64,000 nucleotides of DNA from Croceivirga sp. (GTDB taxonomy: Bacteria; Bacteroidota; Bacteroidia; Flavobacteriales; Flavobacteriaceae): positions 1 to 64,000 of the forward strand of contig JANQSA010000009.1 in assembly GCA_028284285.1 (NCBI GenBank). The letters are read 5' to 3'. Positions 16,123 through 25,136 of the stretch are shown here, piece after piece. The number at the start of each line of letters is the position of its first letter. Position 1 is the stretch's first letter. The notes beneath the pieces were generated by a model that saw only the letters and a program-made list of their open reading frames with translations, searched no databases and was not told the origin of the DNA. Both the position numbers and the translations under genes were made by a program.

Positions 16123-16491
16123 TTAATCTATACTGAATTGCAATAGCACTACGCCCTCATCGGTAATAGAAATTTCATAGGTGTACAACCCAATGGGAAG
16201 CGGATCAGAGGGTAATTCCGGAGGAACATAGTTAAAAACGGCGGAATCCGTAGTTACCGAAAATGGCATGGCTTCAAAAGCGGTGATGTATTCCTTATAT
16301 TCTGAAAAACTATCGGAAGAAACGTTTTCGTATACAATGGAATCATTAATAACGCCAACACTACTGAAGTTAACATTGCTGGTATTTTTAATACGGATAT
16401 TGGCAGTTACCAAATTATCGTCTCTATCATCGCAGGAATTCGTTGCTATTACAAGCAACACCATCATCATTAGGGAAATCACGATCCTCAT
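16123..16491 (-). CDS. Hypothetical lipoprotein
   Basis: A 122-residue protein with a signal segment (hydrophobic residues 4-16) ending A-T-N-S-C, a plausible lipobox with Cys20, followed by acidic DDRDDN, which in Bacteroidetes often goes with surface display. The rest looks like a small beta-sandwich (T-A-N-I-R-I-K-N-T-S-N...). I recognise no named family. It ends one base from the convergent THX gene. Confidence 0.7.
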   Translation of the reverse strand: MRIVISLMMMVLLVIATNSCDDRDDNLVTANIRIKNTSNVNFSSVGVINDSIVYENVSSDSFSEYKEYITAFEAMPFSVTTDSAVFNYVPPELPSDPLPIGLYTYEISITDEGVVLLQFSID

Positions 16492-16535
16492 TCCAAATCA
16501 CTTTACTTGTAAAACGCCAAATCCCCTAAAATATT

Positions 16536-17297
16536 CTAACGAATGAATACAGGCTGGTTCGCTTTAACCGTATGTTCCTCGCTAAACAGATAGTCATCGT
16601 AATTGAACCCTTTAATTTCGTCCAAAGTCTGCGCATCGGTATCTATTATATAACGCACCATGGCCCCCCTGGCTTTTTTGGCAAAAAAACTGATCACTTT
16701 GAGCCTGTCGTTTTTCCAATCCTTAAAAACGGGGGTTATCACGGGTACCTTAAGCGATTTTTCATCCACAGCACCAAAGTATTCGTTACTGGCCAGATTG
16801 ATAAAGAGCTCACTTTCCCCCAATTCGTCATTTAAATGAGCCGTTACCTTCTTTTGCCAGAACTCATAAAGATTTTTTTGTCGGCCTATTTTTAAGGCGG
16901 TACCCATTTCCAGTCGATAGGGTTGTATTAGATCCAGGGGTTTAAGCAGTCCGTATAAACCGGAAAGAATCCGTAAAACGTCTTGTAATCTATCCAGTTT
17001 TTCCTCGGGAAGGGTATATGCATCCAGCCCCTGGTAAACATCTCCATCAAACGCATAAACGGCCGGTCTGGCATTTTCGGGGGTGAAAGGAGTGGAAAAT
17101 TGTTGATTGCGTTCCCAATTCAACTGTGCCAGACTATCCGAAATGGACATTAATTTGGATAGCGCTTTCGGCTTCTTTTTCAATAAAACTTTATTCAGTC
17201 TTTGAGCCTGCTCCAAAAATTGAGGTTGTGTATAGCTACCGGTAGGTAATGGATCATCAAAATTTAACGACTTTGCCGGAGAAATAACAATTTTCAT
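16536..17297 (-). CDS. yaaA: Peroxide stress protein YaaA (DUF328)
   Basis: A 253-residue protein of the YaaA family. The N-terminus [18 protein letters not shown], the [20 protein letters not shown] helix region, [20 protein letters not shown] and the K-K-A-R-G segment are family landmarks. In E. coli YaaA lowers free iron and protects against peroxide. It is a single gene; its upstream side is the repeat island at 17.34-17.62 kb, in which no promoter was identified. Confidence 0.93.
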   Translation of the reverse strand: MKIVISPAKSLNFDDPLPTGSYTQPQFLEQAQRLNKVLLKKKPKALSKLMSISDSLAQLNWERNQQFSTPFTPENARPAVYAFDGDVYQGLDAYTLPEEKLDRLQDVLRILSGLYGLLKPLDLIQPYRLEMGTALKIGRQKNLYEFWQKKVTAHLNDELGESELFINLASNEYFGAVDEKSLKVPVITPVFKDWKNDRLKVISFFAKKARGAMVRYIIDTDAQTLDEIKGFNYDDYLFSEEHTVKANQPVFIR

Positions 17298-17377
17298 CTC
17301 TTTAAAATTTTTAACTATTTGATAATAGGATACTTAAAAACCCGCCTGCGTCGGTCAGGTTTAAGAACCGATGCGAC

Positions 17378-17396
17378 CCTGCCTGCGGCAGGCAGG
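17378..17396. repeat. CCTGCCTGC palindrome
   Basis: A 9-bp perfect inverted repeat (CCTGCCTGC / GCAGGCAGG) with a single-base centre. It matches the inner arms at 66-87 and 9559-9580. It precedes hairpin unit C by about 20 bases, and GAACCG occurs just upstream, the same order as in unit A (GAACCG, palindrome, hairpin). Confidence 0.75.
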
Positions 17397-17417
17397 CACT
17401 CGTTGCACTCGTTCTCT

Positions 17418-17473
17418 CATGAATTTGTTTTAATCATCCCACCGTGTGAATTTTTTGATTAAAAAAATTCATG
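17418..17473. repeat. Dispersed hairpin repeat, unit C
   Basis: CATGAATTT-G-TTTTAATCA (17418-17436) pairs with 17456-17473 across an 18-bp stem broken only by one bulged G. Units A and B have a bulged G at the same place, but their stems read GCATAAACTT / AAGTTTATGC where this one reads CATGAATTT / AAATTCATG. Bases on the two arms thus differ together. It lies in the non-coding 17298-17716 interval. Confidence 0.75.
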
Positions 17474-17490
17474 TTTGTTTCATCTATTTA

Positions 17491-17618
17491 AAAATTTTGT
17501 AATACACTGAAATTAAAGCTACTCCAAAATTTATTATAGATGGAACCGCTTTGCTTTCGCATAAACTTGTTTTAATCATGTACGATAAGGTATGCTTAAA
17601 AAAGTTTATGCTCATTTC
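17491..17618. repeat. Dispersed hairpin repeat, unit B
   Basis: A second copy of the sequence at 1-150, in the same orientation, with the hairpin at 17559-17611. Where unit A has the 22-bp CCTGCC palindrome, this copy reads straight through (TTGCT then TTCGCAT), so it represents the empty version. It occupies most of the gap between yaaA and rluD; no coding potential is seen in the 17298-17716 interval. Confidence 0.85.
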
Positions 17619-17687
17619 ATAATATCCTTACAATTTCTTCAAAAGTAAGGAGTGTTTTTATCTTTACAACAGGCGTTGCTTATTCAA

Positions 17688-17707
17688 TCTCAATACGGTT
17701 ATTGAGA
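17688..17707 (-). other. Short perfect hairpin behind rluD
   Basis: TCTCAATA and TATTGAGA form an 8-bp stem with a 4-base loop, ten bases past the rluD stop on the minus strand. No T-run follows in either direction, so it may be a weak terminator or a 3'-end stabiliser of the rluD message. Confidence 0.4.
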
Positions 17708-17716
17708 GTTCTTATG

Positions 17717-18742
17717 CTATTGACTATGCTTTGAATAATTCTGCCATTTTTCAATACATACCGTCATATCCAAGGGAAGGTCAGCAACAAATTTCAGGAA
17801 CTCCCCGGTAGTGGGATGGACAACTCCCAGGCTTTTGGCATGAAGACCCTGCCTGGGTAATATTTTGAAGCAATTTTCAACAAACTGCTTGTATTTGGTA
17901 AATGTGGTTCCCTTTAAAATTTTATCTCCTCCATACCGCGCATCATTGAATAACGTATGTCCGATATGTTTCATATGTACACGGATCTGATGCGTACGCC
18001 CTGTCTCAAGCTTACAGGATATTAAGCTCACATAACCGAAACGTTCCAACACCTTGTAATGGGTTATCGCCTCTTTTCCGGATTCCCCGTCGGGGAAAAC
18101 CATCATTTGCAAGCGGTTTTTAGGATTACGCCCAATGTGCCCCTCAATGGTACCCTGGTCTTCCTTTACGTTGCCCCATACCAGTGCTATGTACTCCCTT
18201 TCCGTACTTTTCTCAAAAAACTGTTGGGCTAAATGGCTCATTGCCTCATCGGTTTTTGCAACCACCAGTAGTCCGGAAGTATCCTTGTCTATCCTATGCA
18301 CCAATCCCGGCCTTCCCGAACTGTTATTGGGCAAGCTCTCAAAATGATACAACAATGCATTGATCAGGGTCCCGGCATAGTTGCCATGCCCGGGATGCAC
18401 CACCATACCCGCAGGTTTATTCACCACAACCAGTTGACTATCTTCAAAAACAATATCCAGTGGAATATTCTCGGGTGACAGTAAAAATTCATACGGGGGA
18501 TGCTCAAAGAGTACTTTGACCTCGTCCTCCGCTTTCACCCTGTAATTCTGTTTTACCGGTAATCCATTGACCCATATATGTCCTTGTTTGGCAGCCTGTT
18601 GAATTTTGTTACGGGTAGCATTCTCAATGAAATTCATCAAAAACTTGTCTACCCGAAGCGGTTCCTGCCCCTTGGCCGCTTTAAATGTATAGTGCTCAAA
18701 TAAGTCGTCTTGAGAGACTTCAGACAGATCGGAAGTAGCCAT
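17717..18742 (-). CDS. 23S rRNA pseudouridine synthase, RluA/RluD family
   Basis: A 341-residue protein with an N-terminal S4 RNA-binding domain (about residues 30-85) and an RluA catalytic domain. The catalytic Asp lies in GLVHRIDKDTSGLLVVAKT; VVNKPAGMVVHPG and TGRTHQIRVHMKHIGH are typical of RluD. It probably modifies 23S rRNA helix 69. The ATG at 18742 is chosen because it overlaps the stop of the PASTA gene (TGATG), implying coupled translation; a longer frame reaches back inside that gene and is unlikely. Confidence 0.92.
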   Translation of the reverse strand: MATSDLSEVSQDDLFEHYTFKAAKGQEPLRVDKFLMNFIENATRNKIQQAAKQGHIWVNGLPVKQNYRVKAEDEVKVLFEHPPYEFLLSPENIPLDIVFEDSQLVVVNKPAGMVVHPGHGNYAGTLINALLYHFESLPNNSSGRPGLVHRIDKDTSGLLVVAKTDEAMSHLAQQFFEKSTEREYIALVWGNVKEDQGTIEGHIGRNPKNRLQMMVFPDGESGKEAITHYKVLERFGYVSLISCKLETGRTHQIRVHMKHIGHTLFNDARYGGDKILKGTTFTKYKQFVENCFKILPRQGLHAKSLGVVHPTTGEFLKFVADLPLDMTVCIEKWQNYSKHSQ

Positions 18743-19332
18743 CAGTCCCCGGATTCTGCCTTGATCACAGCATTCCCCGGAATGGTTCCGTTGCCACAAA
18801 TCAGTTCTACCTTGGAGGTCTTGGGAAGTTTATCCCCCGGGTTCACTTCTTTTCCCTTGTATTTTATATAATACACCATGTCCTTGCCCAATTCATCAAT
18901 ATAGGTTACCCTTTGTACATCAAGGCCTACAGCCCTCAGCATGGAAGTAGCATTCCGGCGGGTTACCTGGATAATCCTGGGGATAGTGACTTTCTTATAG
19001 CCCGAGGGGTTTACGGTAAAATAAATTTTTCGGTTTTCCTTTACCTTCGTGCCCGCCGGTGGATTTTGTTCCAGAATAGAAAATCTGGGATATTCGGGAT
19101 TGTAGTTGGTGCTGTCTAATACTTCGTAACGCAATCCGGCCTTTTCTGCCGTTTCTCGCATTTCCATTACAGCCATTTTAGAAAAATCCGGCACCACCAC
19201 AAAATCTCCGTGATTGGTAGTACTTTTTAACCACCTCAAAACCAAAAAACAGAGGAGGATTAACGCTAAAAACGCCAAACCCAGATGTATTAAAAAGGTT
19301 TTACTTTTAAGAAAATCTAAGAAGGTCCTCAT
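18742..19332 (-). CDS. PASTA-domain membrane protein
   Basis: A 196-residue protein with one transmembrane helix (about residues 13-33), then two clear PASTA repeats (about 45-110 and 112-180; V-V-V-P-D-F...I-L-E-Q-N-P-P-A-G-T-K-V is the first). PASTA domains bind peptidoglycan fragments or beta-lactams, usually in kinases or PBPs. Here no catalytic domain is attached, so it is probably a periplasm-facing cell-wall protein. It is divergent from ddl, which suggests a cell-wall link, and is coupled to rluD. Confidence 0.88.
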   Translation of the reverse strand: MRTFLDFLKSKTFLIHLGLAFLALILLCFLVLRWLKSTTNHGDFVVVPDFSKMAVMEMRETAEKAGLRYEVLDSTNYNPEYPRFSILEQNPPAGTKVKENRKIYFTVNPSGYKKVTIPRIIQVTRRNATSMLRAVGLDVQRVTYIDELGKDMVYYIKYKGKEVNPGDKLPKTSKVELICGNGTIPGNAVIKAESGD

Positions 19333-19349
19333 GTATTCCGGTTTTTGGG

Positions 19350-19357
19350 CAAATATA
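19350..19357 (-). promoter_or_regulatory. Putative -7 element for PASTA-rluD
   Basis: On the minus strand the sequence reads TATATTTG, a perfect TAnnTTTG box. The predicted start is near 19345, about 13 bases before the PASTA ATG. A well-spaced -33 TTG was not seen. Confidence 0.5.
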
Positions 19358-19403
19358 GAAAAACAGCCTTTTTTAATTACTTTGGCAACCTATAAACGCT
19401 AAA

Positions 19404-20378
19404 ATGAAGAAGAACATTGCCATAATCATGGGCGGGTATTCCAGCGAGCATGGGATATCCTTAAAAAGTGGAGCTGTGGTGGAAAAACACCTCGATAAAA
19501 GTAGGTTTACCTCCTACCCTGTTATTATAGAACATACCTCCTGGTATCATATCCATGAAAATGGGAATAGATACGAAGTAGACAGAGGGGATTTCAGTCT
19601 ACTGTTACCGGAAGGAAAGATTCACTTTGATTGCGTTTTTAATGCTATTCATGGCACTCCGGGTGAAGACGGTTTACTACAGGCCTATTTTGAACTACTC
19701 GGTATACCCCAAACCTCATGTGGACACTATCAGGCGGCATTGACCTTTAATAAAAGAGACCTGTTGAGTGCTATAAAACCGTATGGCATTCAATGTGCAG
19801 CGTCCTACTTTTTAAATGAAGGCGATCCGGTTGCAGCAGATGAGATTGTGAATGCGGTTGGATTACCTTGTTTCGTGAAAGCAAACCGGGCGGGAAGCAG
19901 TTTTGGGATCTCCAAAGTATACGAAAAATCGGAACTCGAAAATGCTGTAAAGAAGGCGTTTTTAGAGGATGATCAGGTAATTATTGAATCCTTTTTAGAG
20001 GGAACGGAAGTTTCGGTTGGCGTAATTACCTATAAAGGGAAAGTCCTGGTGCTCCCTATGACAGAAATAGTAAGTGAAAATGACTTCTTTGACTATGAGG
20101 CCAAATACCTGGGAAAATCCCAGGAAATTACCCCGGCAAGAATCAATGAGCAACATCGAAAAGAAATTGCACGGCTGGCCCGGGAAATGTACAGGGTTTT
20201 AAAGATGAAAGGGTACACCAGAAGTGAATTCATTCTGGTTGGAGACATCCCCTTTTTATTGGAAATGAACACTACCCCGGGATTGACGGAAGAAAGCATT
20301 TTACCACAACAGGCCAAAGCTGCAGGAATATCCCTGGAAGAACTTTTTGGAAGTGCTATAGAGGAGGCATTGAAATAG
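19404..20378 (+). CDS. ddl: D-alanine--D-alanine ligase
   Basis: A 324-residue ATP-grasp enzyme making the D-Ala-D-Ala end of the peptidoglycan stem. Visible motifs are IIMGGYSSEHGIS, AIHGTPGEDGLLQAYFE, PCFVKANRAGSSFGISK, and the metal-binding FLLEMNTTPGLTEES. The length is on the short side for the family. It is divergent from the PASTA gene; coaD follows 42 bases later. Confidence 0.95.
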   Translation: MKKNIAIIMGGYSSEHGISLKSGAVVEKHLDKSRFTSYPVIIEHTSWYHIHENGNRYEVDRGDFSLLLPEGKIHFDCVFNAIHGTPGEDGLLQAYFELLGIPQTSCGHYQAALTFNKRDLLSAIKPYGIQCAASYFLNEGDPVAADEIVNAVGLPCFVKANRAGSSFGISKVYEKSELENAVKKAFLEDDQVIIESFLEGTEVSVGVITYKGKVLVLPMTEIVSENDFFDYEAKYLGKSQEITPARINEQHRKEIARLAREMYRVLKMKGYTRSEFILVGDIPFLLEMNTTPGLTEESILPQQAKAAGISLEELFGSAIEEALK

Positions 20379-20420
20379 TAATTTATATGTATTTTTAACC
20401 AAATACCAACACTACCCCGC

Positions 20421-20894
20421 ATGAGGCGTGCAATTTTTCCCGGTTCCTTTGACCCCTTAACCCTGGGACACTACGATATTATTCAAAGGGGAATTACCCT
20501 ATTTGATGAACTGGTTATCGCCATAGGGATCAATGCGGAAAAAAGGTATATGTTCACCCTGGAAGAAAGAAAACGTTTTATTGAGGAAGCCTTTGCAAAC
20601 GAGCCTAAGATAAAAGTGCTAACCTATGAGGGGCTCACCGTGCATTTCTGCAAAGAAATAAATGCCAACTTCATCCTCCGGGGTTTGCGCAACCCTGGTG
20701 ATTTTGAATTTGAAAAAGCCATTGCACATACCAACCGAAAGCTTTCAGAAATTGAAACGGTTTTTCTGTTAACCTCGTCCGGAAAATCATATATCAGCTC
20801 TTCTATTGTTCGCGATGTTATCCGGAATGGGGGGGATTATACAGGACTGGTTCCGGAAACCGTAGTGGCTACCCACCAGGGAAATAATCGGTAA
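20421..20894 (+). CDS. coaD: Phosphopantetheine adenylyltransferase
   Basis: A 157-residue nucleotidyltransferase catalysing the penultimate step of coenzyme A synthesis. The signature FPGSFDPLTLGHYDII (GxxH box), RGLRNPGDFEFE, and SSSIVRDVIRNGGD are present. It lies 42 bases behind ddl on the same strand, a plausible operon. The Gln-Gly-Asn-Asn-Arg tail is unremarkable. Confidence 0.95.
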   Translation: MRRAIFPGSFDPLTLGHYDIIQRGITLFDELVIAIGINAEKRYMFTLEERKRFIEEAFANEPKIKVLTYEGLTVHFCKEINANFILRGLRNPGDFEFEKAIAHTNRKLSEIETVFLLTSSGKSYISSSIVRDVIRNGGDYTGLVPETVVATHQGNNR

Positions 20895-21004
20895 TTAAGC
20901 GTTTTTCCCGGTTGGGTTCACCTCATTTTTCCTACATATCCGAATACTTACCACATCTTTTTGACCGTACACAACATTAAACAGGCTTTCCAGTTATAGA
21001 TATA

Positions 21005-21012
21005 TATTTTTG
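21005..21012 (+). promoter_or_regulatory. Putative -7 element for the PAS kinase
   Basis: TATTTTTG fits TAnnTTTG and lies 45 bases before the TTG start of the kinase. No clear -33 partner is visible, so support is moderate. Confidence 0.4.
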
Positions 21013-21057
21013 TAGGAAAATACTTGAGTTTTATCCCATATCTTAAAAATCCCCCGT

Positions 21058-22905
21058 TTGAAAGCTATTGGAACACATGTCTATGACTACCTGGTACAAC
21101 AACTACCACAACCCATTGCACTTATAAATACCAATTTTGAACTGGTCACTGCTTCCCGGGCATGGAAAGACTATTTTGAGAAGGCAAATCAGAGTGTAAT
21201 AGGAAACACTATTTTAAAATTATGGGATACTACCGGGAGTACACTTTGGGAAAAACAGTTAAGGAAGTCTTTTAACGGACATATAGAATCTGGTATCCAA
21301 TACTGGACATCTGAAGAAGGTCGGGAACGTTGGTGTAAATGGACCACTACCCCCTGGAGAGATGCAAATGAAAACATTCTAGGGGCCATTCTAAAGGTTG
21401 AGGATGTAAGCGATCAAATGGAACAAGAAGCTAAGTATGAAAAGTTAGAAAGTCTTTTAAGGGATCAATCCGAAATAACCAAAGTGGGTATTTGGGAATA
21501 TCATATCGATACGGATCAGCTTAGCTGGTCGGAAATGACCAAAAAGATCCACGAGGTTCCCTTAGATTTTGTTCCTAGTGTTGAAACAGGAATAAACTTT
21601 TATAAACAGGGACATTCCAGGAATACTATTGCCATGTTAATACATAATGGGATCCACCGTGGAATTGCCTGGAATGAAAAACTGCAGGTGGTTACGGCAA
21701 AAGGCAATGAAAGATGGGTAATTGCTGCGGGGAAACCCCTTTACCAAAACAACAAAATTACCCGTCTTGTCGGAACCTTTCAGGATGTTACCCAACAGGT
21801 AGCACAAGAAATTAAAACCAGGGAAAGTGAACAGCTTTTACGAACCCTGGTGGACAACCTCCCCTTAAATGTTTTCATTAAGGATCTGGAGTCAAGAAAA
21901 GTCCTGGTGAACAAGGCAGAATGCGATTACCTGGGAGTAGATGATCCCAATGCGGTATTAGGAAAGTCAGATTTTGACCTTTATGAAAATGATATAGCGC
22001 AAATCTCCAGGGATGAAGATTTACAGGTGATAAAAACCCAACAACCCATTTTGGGGAAAAGAACTATCGGTGTAAAGAAAAATGGAAATTCCACCCCTTT
22101 TCTTACCTCAAAAATCCCATGGCTTAACCTCAAGGGAGAGAGTAAAGGTATTATAGGGATTAGTGTAGATATTTCAGAAATTGTTCAAAAAGAAAATCAA
22201 CTTAAGGACTTGATCAACGTTACCGCAATACAGAATAAAAAACTTATCAATTTTGCACATATTGTATCGCACAATTTACGTTCGCATACCGCCAACTTTG
22301 CCATGCTTTTAGATATTCTGGTCAAAGAAAAGGAGGATGTCGAAAAAGAACGGATACTGGAAATGTTAGGAGAAGCCTCGGACAACCTGATGGGTACTTT
22401 AGAGAACTTAAATGAAGTAATTGATATAAGCACCAATGTTAACCTGGAGAGAAAATCTTTGAATCTTAACGAACAGATTACCAAAGTTATGCAGAACCTG
22501 TCTGCAATTCTTCAGCAGAACCATGGGAAGGTGGTCAACGAGATCTCAGATCAAGTCCATGTAAAAGCGGTACCGGCATATCTGGAGAGTATTCTTTTTA
22601 ATCTTTTGACCAATGCCGTGAGGTACAGACACCCCGATCGGACGCCGGAAATAACCCTTACCAGCCGTTGGGAAAAAGAACATACTATTTTTAGTATCAA
22701 GGACAACGGGCTGGGAATTGATCTGAGCAGATATGGAAACAAGCTATTTGGAATGTATAAGACATTCCACAACAACAAAGACGCACGGGGCATAGGGCTC
22801 TACATTACGAAAAACCAAATAGAGGCTATGGGTGGAACAATAATGGCCTGCAGTGAGGTAAATGTTGGATCTGTCTTCAGTGTATACTTTAAGAATGAAG
22901 CATAA
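21058..22905 (+). CDS. PAS-domain sensor histidine kinase
   Basis: A 615-residue cytoplasmic kinase with no transmembrane segment. Three PAS-like regions are seen (about residues 10-125, 140-255 and 265-380), then a histidine box HIVSHNLRSHTANF, an N-box NLLTNAVRYRHP, a G1 motif IKDNGLGIDL and a G2 motif ARGIGLYITK. The HNLRSH variant is common in Bacteroidetes PAS kinases. It probably senses a soluble ligand or redox state. The start is TTG at 21058; no upstream in-frame ATG exists. The receiver gene overlaps its 3' end by 11 bases and is surely its partner. Confidence 0.88.
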   Translation: MKAIGTHVYDYLVQQLPQPIALINTNFELVTASRAWKDYFEKANQSVIGNTILKLWDTTGSTLWEKQLRKSFNGHIESGIQYWTSEEGRERWCKWTTTPWRDANENILGAILKVEDVSDQMEQEAKYEKLESLLRDQSEITKVGIWEYHIDTDQLSWSEMTKKIHEVPLDFVPSVETGINFYKQGHSRNTIAMLIHNGIHRGIAWNEKLQVVTAKGNERWVIAAGKPLYQNNKITRLVGTFQDVTQQVAQEIKTRESEQLLRTLVDNLPLNVFIKDLESRKVLVNKAECDYLGVDDPNAVLGKSDFDLYENDIAQISRDEDLQVIKTQQPILGKRTIGVKKNGNSTPFLTSKIPWLNLKGESKGIIGISVDISEIVQKENQLKDLINVTAIQNKKLINFAHIVSHNLRSHTANFAMLLDILVKEKEDVEKERILEMLGEASDNLMGTLENLNEVIDISTNVNLERKSLNLNEQITKVMQNLSAILQQNHGKVVNEISDQVHVKAVPAYLESILFNLLTNAVRYRHPDRTPEITLTSRWEKEHTIFSIKDNGLGIDLSRYGNKLFGMYKTFHNNKDARGIGLYITKNQIEAMGGTIMACSEVNVGSVFSVYFKNEA

Positions 22906-23305
22906 ATCTGTTTACATAATAGACGACGATAGCATTACCATCTTTGGGCTTAGAAAACTATTGGCCAAAGTATCGGAAGACCTCTTGATACAGGAATTTA
23001 ACAATGGTAAATCTGCATTGGATGCCATCTTACTGCTAAGGGAGAACAAGCAGGCACTGCCTGAGGTAATTTTCCTGGATATAAATATGCCCATAATGGA
23101 TGGGTGGACGTTTTTGGAAGAGTTCCTTAAACTGTCCGGAATCCCCAGCACAACCATCAAAATAGTCACATCTTCCATAGATATCAGGGATAGAAAAAAA
23201 TGGGAATCCTACGCGAATACCAGCAAGCATCAAATAGATTTTATCACCAAGCCCATTTACGAATTGGACCTGGCCGACATGACGAATTTGCATAAGGTTT
23301 CTTAA
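22895..23305 (+). CDS. Single-domain response regulator
   Basis: A 136-residue receiver with the acidic cluster D10-D11-D12, phospho-acceptor D62 in VIFLDINMPIMDGW, Thr/Ser in IVTSS and Lys in FITKP. It has no output domain. It overlaps the upstream PAS kinase by 11 bases and resembles the small receivers that follow such kinases in Bacteroidetes. The target is unknown: phosphorelay or protein-protein output. The ATG at 22895 gives the canonical start, whereas the frame extends further upstream inside the kinase. Confidence 0.88.
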   Translation: MKHKSVYIIDDDSITIFGLRKLLAKVSEDLLIQEFNNGKSALDAILLLRENKQALPEVIFLDINMPIMDGWTFLEEFLKLSGIPSTTIKIVTSSIDIRDRKKWESYANTSKHQIDFITKPIYELDLADMTNLHKVS

Positions 23306-23317
23306 AAGGAGTTTTTC

Positions 23318-23325
23318 TACTTTTG
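23318..23325 (+). promoter_or_regulatory. Putative -7 element for the M14 peptidase
   Basis: TACTTTTG matches TAnnTTTG, 29 bases ahead of the ATG at 23355. No TTG at the expected -33 position; support is moderate. Confidence 0.42.
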
Positions 23326-23354
23326 AAAAGCCATCATTCAAGGTATCAGGAACC

Positions 23355-25136
23355 ATGCGTATTCAGTTGTTTTCCTTACTCTTATTGGGTTTCTTTGTTC
23401 AGCTGAGCTGTAAAGAGTATATAGCGGAAGATCCTACCAGTTTTGCAATACCATTCGAAAATTCCCAAGGCACTCAAACCGCCACCTACCAGGAGGTGAT
23501 AGACTTTTATCTGCTTTTGGCAAAAGAATTTCCTGAAATCAACGTGCAAACGATTGGAAAAACAGATAGTGGTCATGCATTACATCTGGTAACCTATAAT
23601 CCGGACGGGGACTTTAATTTTCAAAAAATACAGGAGGAAAAGGCCATAATTTTAATTAATAATGGCATCCATCCGGGGGAGAGTGATGGTATTGATGCTA
23701 CTATGCTTTTGTTTCGGGATTTAGCCCAACAAACTTTTTCCATACCCGAAAATGTAGTGATCGCCACCCTGCCCGTATACAATATTGGGGGAATGCTCAA
23801 CCGAAATACCACTACACGGGTAAATCAAAATGGGCCTGTGGCCTATGGTTTCCGAGGCAATGCCAGAAATTATGACCTTAACAGGGACTTTGTTAAAATG
23901 GATACGGAAAACACTAAGACTTTTGCCTCCATTTTTCACTTGGTCCAACCCCATGTTTTTATCGATAACCACGTGAGCAACGGGGCCAATTATCAGTACA
24001 CCTTAACGCACTTATTCACGCAACATAACAAACTTGGCGGTGGCATGGGAGCATATCTGCACAAAAGTCTAATGCCAAATTTGGAAAGGCGTCTAAGCGA
24101 TTCGGGTTGGGACATTACACCCTATGTCAATGTGTTTAACCGTCCTCCGGAAACAGGATTTTCTCAATTTATGGATCACCCAAGGTTTTCAACCGGCTAC
24201 ACTACCCTTTGGAATACCTTAGGATTAATGGTGGAAACTCATATGCTAAAACCCTATAAGCAACGTGTCCGGGGAACATATCAGCTCATGCGTGAAATGA
24301 TTGCCATAGTGGACCGTGATTTCGAAAAAATCAAACAACTTAGGACCAAAGCTTTTGATACCAATGCTTTGTTAAAGACGTACCCCATTCAGTGGGCTGT
24401 AGATACCACCGCTTCATCTATCCTAAATTTTAAGGGGTATACCGCCGATACTGTAATGAGTGCTGTTACGGGACTCCCAAGATTACGATACGACGAAACA
24501 AAACCCTTTGAGAAGCACATTGTCTATCAAAATTATTATTGCCCTTCGGATTCTATCATAGTACCTGCTGGGTATATCATCAAACGGGGTTGGAAAAATA
24601 TCATGGAGCGATTGACCGCTAATGAGATAGATTTTTTTGAATTGGATAGGGATACGGTTCTGGAAGTAGAAATGTATCGTATTACGGATTATCAAACGTA
24701 CAAAAGGCCTTACGAAGGACATTATCTCCATTACGGGACAGAAGTCACCTCTTCCACGGGAAAGATTGGGTTCCAGAAAGGGGATTTTATTGTCCGCACC
24801 CAACAGGATGGGATTCGATATCTTTTGGAAACATTGGAACCTGAAGCGGTAGACTCTTTCTTTAATTGGAATTTTTTTGATGCCATTTTACAACGAAAAG
24901 AAGGATTTTCACCCTATGTTTTTGAAGATGTAGCAGCGCAAATCTTACGAGAAAACCCGGGATTAAAGGATAGTTTTGATCTGAAAAGGAATGCAGAAGA
25001 AAGCTTTGCCCAAAACGGGTACGAGCAATTGGATTGGATATACAAACGTTCCCGGCATTATGAAAAAGCCCACTTGCGCTATCCGGTATATCGTATTTTA
25101 AAGAACAGCCGGACGGAAGAACTATTAAAAAACTAG
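23355..25136 (+). CDS. M14-family zinc carboxypeptidase, lipoprotein
   Basis: A 593-residue protein with a signal peptide ending V-Q-L-S-C, a good lipobox (Cys20). The M14 zinc motif is NNGIHPGESDGIDA (HxxE), with the second His in DNHVSNGANY. The catalytic domain spans about residues 40-330; the C-terminal ~250 residues are an uncharacterised extension. It is likely anchored in the outer membrane and digests peptides. It ends convergently into the NUDIX gene with a 12-base overlap. Confidence 0.88.
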   Translation: MRIQLFSLLLLGFFVQLSCKEYIAEDPTSFAIPFENSQGTQTATYQEVIDFYLLLAKEFPEINVQTIGKTDSGHALHLVTYNPDGDFNFQKIQEEKAIILINNGIHPGESDGIDATMLLFRDLAQQTFSIPENVVIATLPVYNIGGMLNRNTTTRVNQNGPVAYGFRGNARNYDLNRDFVKMDTENTKTFASIFHLVQPHVFIDNHVSNGANYQYTLTHLFTQHNKLGGGMGAYLHKSLMPNLERRLSDSGWDITPYVNVFNRPPETGFSQFMDHPRFSTGYTTLWNTLGLMVETHMLKPYKQRVRGTYQLMREMIAIVDRDFEKIKQLRTKAFDTNALLKTYPIQWAVDTTASSILNFKGYTADTVMSAVTGLPRLRYDETKPFEKHIVYQNYYCPSDSIIVPAGYIIKRGWKNIMERLTANEIDFFELDRDTVLEVEMYRITDYQTYKRPYEGHYLHYGTEVTSSTGKIGFQKGDFIVRTQQDGIRYLLETLEPEAVDSFFNWNFFDAILQRKEGFSPYVFEDVAAQILRENPGLKDSFDLKRNAEESFAQNGYEQLDWIYKRSRHYEKAHLRYPVYRILKNSRTEELLKN

